Shown one piece after another: positions 15,987-25,514 of a DNA stretch of 64,000 nucleotides; the first letter of the stretch is position 1, and each line of letters starts with the position of its first letter. The stretch is from Diplocloster hominis. Lineage in GTDB: Bacteria > Bacillota > Clostridia > Lachnospirales > Lachnospiraceae. The stretch lies in NCBI RefSeq assembly GCF_032380655.1, contig NZ_JAWDIY010000002.1:1-64000 (forward strand), in the 5' to 3' direction. The translations under genes were made by a program, and so were the position numbers. Under the pieces are notes generated by a model, which did not search any database, was not told where the DNA came from, and worked only from the letters and a program-made list of their open reading frames with translations.

Positions 15987-18900
15987 ATGATCGGACGAAT
16001 TGAACAGATGGCCAGAGGGGTGTTCCGGTATGAAACCCTGAAGCTTGTAATGCCGGAGGAGCCGGTAAAAATAGTCTTAAAAAAAGCAGAGACTTATACG
16101 GGTAAATTTTCTATGAAAGAGGAACATGACCGGCTGGTGAAAGGAGAAGTGTACTCCTCTTCGCCGAGAATGCAGGTCCTGAACCCGGAATTTAAGGACA
16201 GTACGATTGAGATCGAATACATATTTGACGCTGCAGGTATGATGGACAAAGAAGAAGCAGCCGGCAGCTTCTGGGTGGTTTCTGATGCGGGCGAGTATGA
16301 ACTGCCGTTTCTGGCGTCGGTGAGACAGCAGGCTGCGGACAAGGCGGTACTGCCGGCGGATACGCTGGAAGCCTTTGTGAAACTGGCGGCAGAGGATTAT
16401 GAGGAAGCTTACCGTTTTTTTGTGCGCAGGGATTTTGAACAGCTGCTCCAAGGCAGGGATCAGAAGTACCGGGAAATCTACCGGGGCTGCCTGAAAACCA
16501 CGACGGAAAAACAGGTCCTGGAAGGTTTCCTGGTAGCGGCAGGCCTGAAACCAAACGCCCGGATTTCCATAGACAGTTATAAAATCCGCTGTTACGAGTC
16601 GGATACCAAAGAGGAGAAAGTACTGCCGATCCGAAAAAGTGTGCCGGGATACCAGAATGTCCGGGTATCGGCAGACGTGCCCTGGCTGATTCCTGACACA
16701 TCACTGATTCATTCCGGAACGTTCCATAATGACTTATATGAACTTCATTACCGGATTGATGCCGGGCTGCTGCACAGCGGTAAGAATTTTGGAAGGATAA
16801 CCCTTAAGGCCCCGGGACAGGAGCTTGCCTATGAAGTGGAAGTAGCGGAGGCGGTGTATGAGGACGTCCGCCGCAAAAGAGAACGCAGGCTGGAAGTAAA
16901 ACGGCGCCAGGTACGGCTTATGCAGCTGTATATGGATTTTAAACATCGGAAGATACCGCTAAAGACCTGGACGGACCATTCCAGAGAAGAGATCGAATGG
17001 CTGGAAAAGGCTGACGACAGAAATGTATTCTATGTCCTGGTAAAGATCCAGCTGCTGCTGGCGGAACGCAATAACGAAGAGGCCAGACATATGCTGAATA
17101 AGCTGGACGGCAATGCGGAAATTAAAGCGCAGCCTGAGGCCAGGGGATATTATCTGTATCTGCAGAGTCTGTATTCCAGGGACAGAAGCTATATCAATAA
17201 AGTGTCTTTCGAGGTCAAGGAGCTCTGCGGCAAGTGCCAGGGAAGCTGGAAACTGTTGTGGGTCTTGCTCTATATGGATGAGAATCTGGAACGCAATCAG
17301 GAGAGAAAACTGGAACTGATCGAACAGCGTTTTGCGCAGGGCTGTGCAAGCCCTATGATATATCTGGAAGCCTATGATCTGATCCGGAAAAATCCGGGCC
17401 GGCTCAATAAACTTAAGAATTTTGAACTGCAGATAGTAAGCTATGCGGTGAAGCATGGGATAGTTACGAGGGAGATCGCGGAGCGGGTATCTCTATTGGC
17501 GGCCAAATACAAAAAATATGAGGAGATTCTATACCGTATCCTGGTCTACTGTTATCGGGAGTTCGGGATGAAGGACACGGCAGCGGCGATCTGTTCCCTG
17601 CTGATCAAAGGGAATGTGACGGATAGCGGCGCATTTGAGTGGTATGCGCTGGGGGTGGAACAGGAGCTTAAGATTACCAGGCTGTATGAGTACTATATGT
17701 ATGCGCTCCCGCAGGACTTTGCGCAGCCCCTGCCGCAGCAGATTCTGTTATATTTTGCTTATCACAGCCAGCTGGACTACCGGAAGAAGGCGCAGCTCTA
17801 TGCGAACGTGATCCGATACCGGGAGCAGAACCTTCCGGTTTATCAGAAGTTTGTGCCGCTGATGGAGCGCTTTGCCCTGGAACAGCTGATGGAGAGGCGG
17901 ATCAATGAGAATCTGGCCGAAGTATACCAGCAAATGCTGAAGGAGACACCGTTCACAGCCGAACTGGCATGGGCGCTGGCGGATGTACTATTTACCTGCA
18001 GGCTGAACACAGAGGATACAAAGGTAAAATATGCCACCGTTCTTCACCCGGGGCTTGAAAAAGAACGCCGGGTGCCTGTACAGCAGGGGACAGCCTATGT
18101 CCGGCTGTATACGAAAAATGCAGTGGTTTTGCTGGACGATGGGGAGGAACACTGGTGTGAGGCGTTAACCGCTTCACAATGTATCCGCGTGATGAAGAAC
18201 ACAGATTTCCTTGAAAAATGCAAGGAACTGGCGGGCGGTCACATGGGGATTCTTTTGCATGTGTGTGAAGAACAGGGCAGACCGCTATGTTATAAAGATG
18301 AAACGATTGCGTTTTATGAAGCACTGTCGGTTCAGCCGGGAATCAGCAGGCCATTTTACCGGCAGCTTCGAAGCGGTATCCTGAATTACTATTATGAAAA
18401 CAGGGAAGGCCGTGATCCCGATGGCTTTCTGGATACCTGCAGGGAGGAAATGTTCCTGGCAGAAGAAGCCCATAAACTGACAGAGCTTCTGATCGAACGA
18501 GGGAGATATCCGGAGGCTTACACGGCGGTCAATATTTATGGTTATGAGAGAGTGCCTCTGCGGATGCTGGTGAAACTGTGTGCCAGGCTGGTGATGATGA
18601 ATGATTATGAACAGGACCGGTATCTGCTGGGCCTTTGTGCATATGTATGGGAAAACAGCAAGTATGATACGGTGATCCTTCAGTATCTTCTGGCCTGCTT
18701 AAAAGGGCCGCAAAAGCAGCTGTTTGAGCTTTGGAACTGTGCCCGCAAGTTTGAGATCGATACCTATGAGTTTGAAGAACGGGTACTGATGCAGATCCTG
18801 TTTACGGAACAGATGAGTGAACAGGGGGATGCCATGTTTCTCGATTACTGCCAAAAAGGTCCGAAACACAGGCTTGAGTCGGCTTATCTGGCATGGGAAT

Positions 18901-19592
18901 CCTGGCTCTATATCATGCAGGGAAAGAAGCCGGATGCTTCAGTGATGAATCTTCTGGCCAGGGAGTACCGGCAGAAGGAAAGACTTGCGGATATATGCCT
19001 TTTGGCAATTCTGGCCTGGGCCGGTGAAAAAGAAGCACTGTCAGACGAAGAGCAGAAGATGGTGCTGGGGATAATAAGGATGTTTGCGGACCGGGATATG
19101 TATTTTGCCATATACCAGGAACTGAAAAAAAAGATCCGGCTGCCCCAGGAACTGTCCAGAAACACTTATCTGGAATACCGGACGGAGGAAAAAAGCACCG
19201 TAATCTTTTCCTACAAAATAGTCAGCGGTGATGCCCGGGAGGAAGCGTATTTCTGCGAAGAGATGAAGCATATGCTGGAAGGGATTTTTGTAATAGGAAT
19301 CCCCCTGTTTTATGGGGAAACACTGCAGTACTATTTTACCGAAATCAGGAGTGACGGGACAAAGACCAAATCCGATACCAGATTCTACCGGCAGGGCGGA
19401 CCGGACACCGTCGCAGCCGGCATGAAGTATGATATGCTGAATGCCGTGCTGATGGCGGAAGAAGAGGAGGGGCCGGATGGCATACAGCCAGACGGACTGC
19501 GAATGAAGCGTCAGGACAAGCTGGCGGACAGGATGAAGGAATATCAGGAAGTAAATATGCTGACCGAACATTTATTTGGGCTGAAGGAATAG
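15987..19592 (+). CDS. Large DUF5717-type protein of unknown function
   Basis: 1201 residues with no signal peptide or membrane segment, so probably cytoplasmic. The first 120 residues look beta-rich and include SSSPRMQVLNPEF and WVVSDAGEYELPF. A second beta-type region lies at about 235-335. The remaining 800 residues are almost all helical and read like TPR/HAT-type superhelical repeats (for example RHMLNKLDGNAEIKA). From memory this matches the DUF5717 family of Lachnospiraceae. ATG 15987 is chosen because the ORF's first 37 codons precede or overlap the promoter, and GGTG lies 5 bp upstream. It heads an operon with the next two genes. Confidence 0.75.
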   Translation: MIGRIEQMARGVFRYETLKLVMPEEPVKIVLKKAETYTGKFSMKEEHDRLVKGEVYSSSPRMQVLNPEFKDSTIEIEYIFDAAGMMDKEEAAGSFWVVSDAGEYELPFLASVRQQAADKAVLPADTLEAFVKLAAEDYEEAYRFFVRRDFEQLLQGRDQKYREIYRGCLKTTTEKQVLEGFLVAAGLKPNARISIDSYKIRCYESDTKEEKVLPIRKSVPGYQNVRVSADVPWLIPDTSLIHSGTFHNDLYELHYRIDAGLLHSGKNFGRITLKAPGQELAYEVEVAEAVYEDVRRKRERRLEVKRRQVRLMQLYMDFKHRKIPLKTWTDHSREEIEWLEKADDRNVFYVLVKIQLLLAERNNEEARHMLNKLDGNAEIKAQPEARGYYLYLQSLYSRDRSYINKVSFEVKELCGKCQGSWKLLWVLLYMDENLERNQERKLELIEQRFAQGCASPMIYLEAYDLIRKNPGRLNKLKNFELQIVSYAVKHGIVTREIAERVSLLAAKYKKYEEILYRILVYCYREFGMKDTAAAICSLLIKGNVTDSGAFEWYALGVEQELKITRLYEYYMYALPQDFAQPLPQQILLYFAYHSQLDYRKKAQLYANVIRYREQNLPVYQKFVPLMERFALEQLMERRINENLAEVYQQMLKETPFTAELAWALADVLFTCRLNTEDTKVKYATVLHPGLEKERRVPVQQGTAYVRLYTKNAVVLLDDGEEHWCEALTASQCIRVMKNTDFLEKCKELAGGHMGILLHVCEEQGRPLCYKDETIAFYEALSVQPGISRPFYRQLRSGILNYYYENREGRDPDGFLDTCREEMFLAEEAHKLTELLIERGRYPEAYTAVNIYGYERVPLRMLVKLCARLVMMNDYEQDRYLLGLCAYVWENSKYDTVILQYLLACLKGPQKQLFELWNCARKFEIDTYEFEERVLMQILFTEQMSEQGDAMFLDYCQKGPKHRLESAYLAWESWLYIMQGKKPDASVMNLLAREYRQKERLADICLLAILAWAGEKEALSDEEQKMVLGIIRMFADRDMYFAIYQELKKKIRLPQELSRNTYLEYRTEEKSTVIFSYKIVSGDAREEAYFCEEMKHMLEGIFVIGIPLFYGETLQYYFTEIRSDGTKTKSDTRFYRQGGPDTVAAGMKYDMLNAVLMAEEEEGPDGIQPDGLRMKRQDKLADRMKEYQEVNMLTEHLFGLKE

Positions 19593-19605
19593 CGGGGTGA
19601 CACGA

Positions 19606-20661
19606 TTGGCACAACAGCAGAGAAGACATTTTGGATGCAATATCACGGAAGATGATATCCGGCTTAGCTTTGTGGGTAACGATGAGGAACCTATGACTGT
19701 CACGATACCGGTCAATCATGAAAAAGAGGACTGTGCGGTGGCGGGAGCCTGTGAGCCGGAACAAGTGCAGGCTTTTGTCCTGACGGCTAAAGATCCCGAT
19801 TCGGATATTACAGTGGAATGGGTTAAGAAAATACAAAGCGCCGGGATACCGGAATCGGTGATCTGCGTGCAGGATCATCTGGAGAGCTTTGTGCACTTTG
19901 TGGTGCATCAGGAGCCGGAATTGTGGAACCACGCGGTAGTTCTGTTTACGCTGGAGCAGGGAGTGCTGAAAAGTTATGAGATGATTATGAAACGCCAGAC
20001 CAGGCCGTACCTGGTACAGGTCTATCCGGGGCCGCTAAAGGTTTTTGACGGGAATGACGGTATGGATGAGGCTTTTGCAGAGCTGGCGATGAATTATTTC
20101 CGAAAAAAACTGGTGTCTTCCGTGTTCCTGTCAGGAGAAGAGTTTGAAGGAAACTGGATGAAACGTTCCTTAAAAGTACTGTGTGCCGGCAGAAGGGTTT
20201 TTCAGGGGAAAAATCTGTTTTCCAAGGGTGCCTGCTATGCGGCCCTGGAATTTGCGAAGGAGAAAAGGGAATCCGGCGGCGGGGAAGTGCCCTTTATCTA
20301 TCTGGGGGAGCGGAATACGAAGAGCTTTATCGGTATACTGACCGAAGCGAAGATCGGAAGAGAGTGCAGGGAAGTGATGCCTGCGGGGCTTTTTTGGAGA
20401 ACCTGCCGCGTGGTGTGCGAGGTGATGGCGGATGATACCGAAGAGATCGGCCTGGTGGTCCAGTCGGCTTATACGGGAGAATCCAGACAGGAAGTCATCC
20501 CCATTCCGGGCCTTCCCAGGCGGCCGAAGCGAACTACGAGACTTAAGATTACCTTTACCTGCAAAAATGTGGGATGTTGTCACGTGCTGGTAGAAGACAT
20601 TGGATTCGGCGAATTCTTTGCGCCCAGTGGACTGAGCTGGGAAAAAGACATCCCGATATAG
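19606..20661 (+). CDS. DUF5716-type protein of unknown function
   Basis: About 351 residues. Its middle region CAGRRVFQGKNLFSKGACYA is a strongly patterned block that I associate with DUF5716. The first 150 residues (IPVNHEKEDCAV, ESVICVQDHLESF, VLFTLEQGVLKSYEM) read like a worn Hsp70/actin-type ATPase fold, which is inference. TTG 19606 is preferred since GGGGTGA lies just before it, as GGTGA does for the upstream gene; GTG 19597 is the alternative. Only 13 bp separate it from the previous stop, so the products are probably made together. Confidence 0.7.
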   Translation: MAQQQRRHFGCNITEDDIRLSFVGNDEEPMTVTIPVNHEKEDCAVAGACEPEQVQAFVLTAKDPDSDITVEWVKKIQSAGIPESVICVQDHLESFVHFVVHQEPELWNHAVVLFTLEQGVLKSYEMIMKRQTRPYLVQVYPGPLKVFDGNDGMDEAFAELAMNYFRKKLVSSVFLSGEEFEGNWMKRSLKVLCAGRRVFQGKNLFSKGACYAALEFAKEKRESGGGEVPFIYLGERNTKSFIGILTEAKIGRECREVMPAGLFWRTCRVVCEVMADDTEEIGLVVQSAYTGESRQEVIPIPGLPRRPKRTTRLKITFTCKNVGCCHVLVEDIGFGEFFAPSGLSWEKDIPI

Positions 20662-20673
20662 GAGGAAACAGTG

Positions 20674-21507
20674 ATGGGCGGAATCTGGTTATGCCATGGA
20701 AAGACAGCGGTGGTTCCCTATTATATGGAACAGGCGGATGTCAGACTCTATTCCTATGAGGAACTGTGCTATTTTTTATATCATAATCTGTACTTGTTCG
20801 AACGGGAGATGCTGACTGAGAACTTTGTGCGCTGGCTGGACCGGGACCTGGAACTTCCGGTGCTGGCCGGTGATATCCGGGAGATGGTCCGGCAGAATAC
20901 GGGACTGATTCATATTATGGAACGGATCTTCGAAGACGCCCCATATCTGAATGCCCAGGAGATTCAGAAGGCCGGAAAAATGCTGCGGATGATCTTGAAT
21001 GAGCCTGAGAGTGTAAAACGAAAAAAAAGAGGCGACCGCTACGTGGAACTGCACCGCTATGAAGCTGGGATCAGGGAATACAGGCAGATCCTTGAGAATG
21101 AGGGGGCCGAGGCCTACGACGGTTTTTATGCTCAGGTGTACCATAACCTGGGTACGGCCTGTGCCAGAATGTTCCGGTTTAAAGAGGCCTCAGAGTATTA
21201 TATGCATTCCTACCGCCTGAAGAAAGATCCGGAAGTGATGCTGGAGTTTACAGCAGCCCTGCGGTTGGGGCTTCCAAAAGAGCTTTACGCCGGGCTGATC
21301 CAGAGAGGACAGGCTACGAAACAACAGGCGGATGAAGTGGAGAAGCGGATTCAGGAACTCCAGGAGCTGAACCGGTCAGGCGCGGAAGGCCGGGAATTGG
21401 AACGTGTGCTTGCTCAGGCCGGAGAAGATGACAGGAGGGAGCTATATTCCCTTACCGGTGAATGGAAGCGGGAATTCAGGAAAAATATTCAATGCCGTAC
21501 TGCTTAA
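20674..21507 (+). CDS. Third protein of the DUF5717/5716 operon, with a TPR-like C-terminal half
   Basis: 277 residues. The N-terminal half (GGIWLCHGKTAVVPYYME, YSYEELCYFLYHNLY) is unlike any fold I can name. Residues from about 120 to 230 look like tetratricopeptide repeats (YREYRQIL-type helices, VYHNLGTACARMFRFKEASE). ATG 20674 follows GGAGGAAACAG; a GTG codon directly precedes it. The stop codon lies within the loop of the operon's terminator. It may be an adaptor for its two partners. I do not recognise a function. Confidence 0.7.
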   Translation: MGGIWLCHGKTAVVPYYMEQADVRLYSYEELCYFLYHNLYLFEREMLTENFVRWLDRDLELPVLAGDIREMVRQNTGLIHIMERIFEDAPYLNAQEIQKAGKMLRMILNEPESVKRKKRGDRYVELHRYEAGIREYRQILENEGAEAYDGFYAQVYHNLGTACARMFRFKEASEYYMHSYRLKKDPEVMLEFTAALRLGLPKELYAGLIQRGQATKQQADEVEKRIQELQELNRSGAEGRELERVLAQAGEDDRRELYSLTGEWKREFRKNIQCRTA

Positions 21508-21522
21508 CAGTGCGGCATTTTT
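21491..21522 (+). terminator. Intrinsic terminator of the DUF operon
   Basis: AATGCCGTACTG pairs with CAGTGCGGCATT around a short TTAA-type loop, followed by TTTTAT. The final codons and the stop TAA (21505-21507) of the upstream gene are inside the hairpin. Confidence 0.85.
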
Positions 21523-21779
21523 ATATAGAGAATTTCGTTTCGAAAGTTTCGACTATGATCGATTCAAAACAAAAAATAAATAAAATATGAACGAGTTGTG
21601 AATAAAAACGGGAAAAATGTTGAGAAAATCCAATTGCTGGAAGATTAAATAAATCATTGAGCGAAAAAGAAAAAACCGGAAAAAGTTCGAATTTGTGGAA
21701 TGGGACTGTCAAAATACACAAAAACAGGGAGACGTTTTTGGGCAAATAGGCAAAATAGCCTGTTTGGCAATTTATTTTG

Positions 21780-21808
21780 TTGACAATACTGCCGAAGGAA
21801 ATTATAAT
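21780..21808 (+). promoter_or_regulatory. Promoter of the LsrB/RhaS-type ABC operon
   Basis: TTGACA at 21780-21785 and TATAAT at 21803-21808 with a 17-bp spacer. The leader between 21523 and 21779 is AT-rich without a gene. It holds the dyad TTTCGAAAG near 21546-21554, which may be a regulator site. Confidence 0.8.
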
Positions 21809-21882
21809 AATCACAAACGAAAGCAAATGCACATTCTAGACATAATTGCAAAAGTTTGTTCATGATTCGCGGAGGTGGAAAG

Positions 21883-23373
21883 GTGAAGGAAAAGTTTTTG
21901 GAAATATCAAACGTAAGTAAAACTTTCCCTGGTGTGAAGGCGCTTGATAACGTCAAGTTTGACATCGTTCCCGGTGAGGTACATGCACTGGTTGGTGAGA
22001 ACGGTGCCGGCAAATCGACATTGATCAAAATCCTGTCCGGTTTCCAACAACCGGATTTGGGAGCCAAGATTGTGATCGAGGGAAAAGAAACAAAGTTGAA
22101 CGGTGTTATGGATGCCATCCGTCAGGGTATATCGGTTGTATATCAGGATTTCAGTTTGTTTGGAAACCTGACCGTTGCGGAAAATATCGGAATCAATGAG
22201 ATCATCGAGAAAAACCGCCCGGTCCTGAAATGGAAAGAGATCAACGAGAAAGCAGTTAAGGCCCTGGCTATTGTAGGTGCCGAGATTGATCCGAAGGAAA
22301 TCGTTGAGAACCTTTCGGTGGCAAAACAGCAGATGGTTGCAATCGCCAGTGCTGTAGCGCAGGACGCCAAAATGATTATCCTGGATGAGCCCACATCGGC
22401 TTTGTCCAGAAACGAAGTAGAAACCTTATATGGCATCATTGATAATCTGAAGAAAAAGAACATCGCTATCATGTTCGTTAGCCATAAAATGGAAGAATTG
22501 TTCCATGTCTCCGACCGCTTTACGATTTTCCGTGACGGACAGTATGTCGATACGGTGAACGCCAAAGATGTTACCGAGGATGATCTGGTATCCATGATGG
22601 TTGGCCGTAAGGTTGAGATCAAGAGCTACGCGAACCTGGAAAATAAAGGTCCGGTTGCCTTGAAGGTAGAAGGACTTTCGAAGAAGGGTAACTTCAAGAA
22701 TATCAATTTTGAACTTCACGAAGGTGAAGTGATCGGTATTACTGGTCTGGTAGGTGCCGGACGTAGTGAGATGGCACAGGCGATATTTGGTATCAATCCT
22801 CCGGATTCCGGTAAGGTTTACGTGCAGGGAAAAGAAGTACATATCAAATCACCGGCGCAGGCGCTGCAGCATGGTATCGCCTATATTCCGGAAAGCAGAC
22901 AGACCCAGGGACTGGTATTGCCGAAGACAATTGAAAGTAATATTACTCTTCCGGTACTGAAAAAATACAGAAATAAAATGGGATTAATCGATCGTAAGAC
23001 TCAGCGCGCTTCCGTTGATAAATGGGTAGAGATGCTGGATGTCCGCCCCAATGACCCGGATATGCTGGCAATGCAGCTCTCCGGTGGTAATCAGCAGAAG
23101 GTAGTTCTGGCAAAATGGATTTCTACCGAGGCAAAGATTCTGATCGTAGATGAACCTACGAACGGTGTCGATGTCGGAGCGAAAGCAGAAATTCACCAGA
23201 TTATCAGAAAACTGGCCAGTGAGGGCACGGCGGTAATCGTTATCTCTTCGGAGCTTCCTGAAATCTTATCTGTCAGCGACCGGATACTAGTCATGCGTAA
23301 GGGCAGAATTGCAGGAGAATTCCTGAATAAAGACCTGACGCAGGAAATGATCATGAGTAAGGCCGTTGTTTAA
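21883..23373 (+). CDS. Sugar ABC transporter double ATPase (RbsA/LsrA type)
   Basis: Predicted 496 residues with two ATP-binding cassettes, the energizing subunit of a ribose-type importer. Cassette 1 has Walker A GENGAGKSTLIKIL, signature LSVAKQQ and Walker B LDEPTSAL. Cassette 2 has the usual variant GLVGAGRSE, signature LSGGNQQK and VDEPTNGVD. GTG 21883 is chosen because it follows GGAGGTGGAAAG; the earlier ATG at 21856 has no site. It is first in an operon with two permeases and a binding lipoprotein. Confidence 0.93.
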   Translation: MKEKFLEISNVSKTFPGVKALDNVKFDIVPGEVHALVGENGAGKSTLIKILSGFQQPDLGAKIVIEGKETKLNGVMDAIRQGISVVYQDFSLFGNLTVAENIGINEIIEKNRPVLKWKEINEKAVKALAIVGAEIDPKEIVENLSVAKQQMVAIASAVAQDAKMIILDEPTSALSRNEVETLYGIIDNLKKKNIAIMFVSHKMEELFHVSDRFTIFRDGQYVDTVNAKDVTEDDLVSMMVGRKVEIKSYANLENKGPVALKVEGLSKKGNFKNINFELHEGEVIGITGLVGAGRSEMAQAIFGINPPDSGKVYVQGKEVHIKSPAQALQHGIAYIPESRQTQGLVLPKTIESNITLPVLKKYRNKMGLIDRKTQRASVDKWVEMLDVRPNDPDMLAMQLSGGNQQKVVLAKWISTEAKILIVDEPTNGVDVGAKAEIHQIIRKLASEGTAVIVISSELPEILSVSDRILVMRKGRIAGEFLNKDLTQEMIMSKAVV

Positions 23374-23398
23374 CGAAAAGATAGGGAGGTAAGGAAAC

Positions 23399-24385
23399 GT
23401 GAAGAATTTCGCTAAGAATTTTGTGAAAAGAAAAGAATTCGGTATTATACTGATTGTTGTGATCTTATCCGTAATTCTGACATTTTTGAGCAGCGCATTT
23501 TTGACCGTAACCAATATCATGGACTTTATGAAGAGTAATTCCGTATATGGTATTATGGCATTTGGAATGCTGCCGGTATTGATTTCCGCCGGTATCGATC
23601 TGTCGGTATCTGCGACGATCGCACTTAGCGCTGTTGTAATAGGTAAGTTTATGCTGGCATTCCCGAATTCCAATCCGGTCATTGTAATACTGGTGGCTAT
23701 GATTGTGGGAGCAGCAGTAGGTGTGATCAATGGATTGATTATCACCAAGTTTAATATTCCTCCGATCGTTACGACGCTGGGTGTTATGACGATCGTAAAC
23801 GGTGCGGTCCTTCTGGGAACCGGCGGTGCCTGGATTTCCGGGCTGCCCCAGTGGTGGGTAAGCTTTGGCTCCTTTAAGCTCTTTGGTATCATTCCGACAC
23901 AGCTCTTTATGCTGATCTTCGCCGGACTGGTTACATGGCTGATTCTGAAGTTTACACTGGTTGGACGTGGGATCTACGCGGTCGGCGGCAGTCAGTCTTC
24001 CGCAGTTCGTGTCGGATACAATGTAAATCGGATTTTGATTTTTATCTACGCTTTCTGTGGTATGATGGCTGGACTGGGAGCTGCGGCTCATATCTCCATC
24101 GTAGGTCAGGTTGACCCGAATACTTATACCGGATATGAACTGGATGTTATCTCCACCGTAGTTTTGGGCGGCGCCAGCGTTATGGGTGGTACGGGTACTG
24201 TCTTTGGCACGACCTTAGGTGTGATCCTGATGGCAGTTCTGAAAAACGGTCTGATCCTGGCCAGAATCCCTAACTATTGGCAGAAAGTTGTTATGGGTCT
24301 CGTAATTATTATAGCTGTATCTGTAGACGTTATTAACCGGAAACGTGAACAGGCGAAACTTGTTCGTGTCGATGTTGAGGAATAG
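23399..24385 (+). CDS. Ribose-type ABC transporter permease, first
   Basis: 328 residues, polytopic. The hallmark ISAGIDLSVSATIALSAVV in the second transmembrane region and VVLGGASVMGGTGTVFGT near the C terminus are typical of RbsC/LsrC-type permeases of the branched-chain permease superfamily. The start is GTG 23399 after GGGAGGTAAGG. Together with the next gene it gives two different permeases, as in Lsr or Rha systems, rather than the single permease of ribose systems. Confidence 0.92.
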   Translation: MKNFAKNFVKRKEFGIILIVVILSVILTFLSSAFLTVTNIMDFMKSNSVYGIMAFGMLPVLISAGIDLSVSATIALSAVVIGKFMLAFPNSNPVIVILVAMIVGAAVGVINGLIITKFNIPPIVTTLGVMTIVNGAVLLGTGGAWISGLPQWWVSFGSFKLFGIIPTQLFMLIFAGLVTWLILKFTLVGRGIYAVGGSQSSAVRVGYNVNRILIFIYAFCGMMAGLGAAAHISIVGQVDPNTYTGYELDVISTVVLGGASVMGGTGTVFGTTLGVILMAVLKNGLILARIPNYWQKVVMGLVIIIAVSVDVINRKREQAKLVRVDVEE

Positions 24386-24399
24386 GAGGAATTGATAAA

Positions 24400-25413
24400 A
24401 TGAAATTTTATAAAAATTTGAGATCCAAACATTCCAATGAATTGACATTAGCAATTATCTTTATCGGTATCTTTGTCCTGATGAGTATATTATCGCCGGA
24501 TAAGTTCCTTTCCGGAAACAATATTAAGACCATGATGTTCCAGATGCCGGAATTCGGCCTTATGGCGATCGCCATGATGATCGCGGTTCTGACCGGCGGG
24601 ATTAACCTTTCCATCACCACAGGCGCTGCCCTTTCCAGTATCGTATGTGCGTTTATTCTGTCCAGTGAGTTCAGCCAGAACAACAATGCGCTGGGAATTA
24701 TCTTAGGACTTATTGCCTGTATGGTAGTAGCGGTGATCTGCGGTGTGATCAACGGTTATGTAGTGGCCTATATCGGCGTTGCCGCCATGCTGGTTACTCT
24801 GGGAAGCAAGACGTTGTTTGAAGGCCTGGGCCTCGCCTTTACAAAGGGCGGTTCCATTTCCGGGTTCCCGGAAGCATATTCCTTCCTGGGCAACGGTTCG
24901 GTGCTGGGAATTCCTTTCCCCATCATTCTTTACATTGTGGTTATTATCGTCAGCTACCTTCTGATTGAGAGAAGCGCCTGGGGGACGGAAGTATATATGG
25001 TAGGTTGCAATGAGATTGCAACCCGGTTCTCAGGAATCAATACAAAGAAAACACTCATGAAGGTTTATATTTACTCAGGAATTATGTCGGGTCTTGCATC
25101 GATCCTGATTTCTTCCAGATATAATTCAGCGAAGACGGATTACGGTTCTTCCTACATGATGCAGGCGGTTACCGCGGTAGTATTGGGCGGAACCAGTATC
25201 TCCGGCGGACATGGTACAGTAGCAGGAACCGTTCTGGCTGTCGCCATCGTACAGGTTATCTCGACAGGATTGAATATCCTGGGTGTAAACCGCTATATCA
25301 TCAATATCATAACCGGTGGTATCCTGATCGTAGTTCTGGCACTTCGTTATATCACCAAAGTGATGGAAGATAACAGAAAGATCAAAGAAAGAGCAGCGGC
25401 TGCTGCCAAATAA
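24400..25413 (+). CDS. Ribose-type ABC transporter permease, second
   Basis: 337 residues. It carries the family motif AVLTGGINLSITTGAALSS and the C-terminal VVLGGTSISGGHGTVAGT, with about nine to ten hydrophobic segments. ATG 24400 follows AGGAGG, 14 bp after the previous stop. It pairs with the preceding permease to form a heterodimeric channel. Confidence 0.92.
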   Translation: MKFYKNLRSKHSNELTLAIIFIGIFVLMSILSPDKFLSGNNIKTMMFQMPEFGLMAIAMMIAVLTGGINLSITTGAALSSIVCAFILSSEFSQNNNALGIILGLIACMVVAVICGVINGYVVAYIGVAAMLVTLGSKTLFEGLGLAFTKGGSISGFPEAYSFLGNGSVLGIPFPIILYIVVIIVSYLLIERSAWGTEVYMVGCNEIATRFSGINTKKTLMKVYIYSGIMSGLASILISSRYNSAKTDYGSSYMMQAVTAVVLGGTSISGGHGTVAGTVLAVAIVQVISTGLNILGVNRYIINIITGGILIVVLALRYITKVMEDNRKIKERAAAAAK

Positions 25414-25441
25414 GCCAACAGAACAGGCTCGAAGGCCAGCT

Positions 25442-25459
25442 GGGAGGCTAAGTCCTCCC
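25442..25459 (+). promoter_or_regulatory. Intercistronic hairpin before the binding-protein gene
   Basis: GGGAGG-CTAAGT-CCTCCC in the gap between permease and binding protein. Such hairpins often protect the downstream mRNA so that binding protein is made in excess. That role is inference. Confidence 0.5.
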
Positions 25460-25514
25460 GCGGTCTTTACATAAAATGAGCAACAATTTTCATTCAAAAA
25501 AAGGAGGAAAAGAA

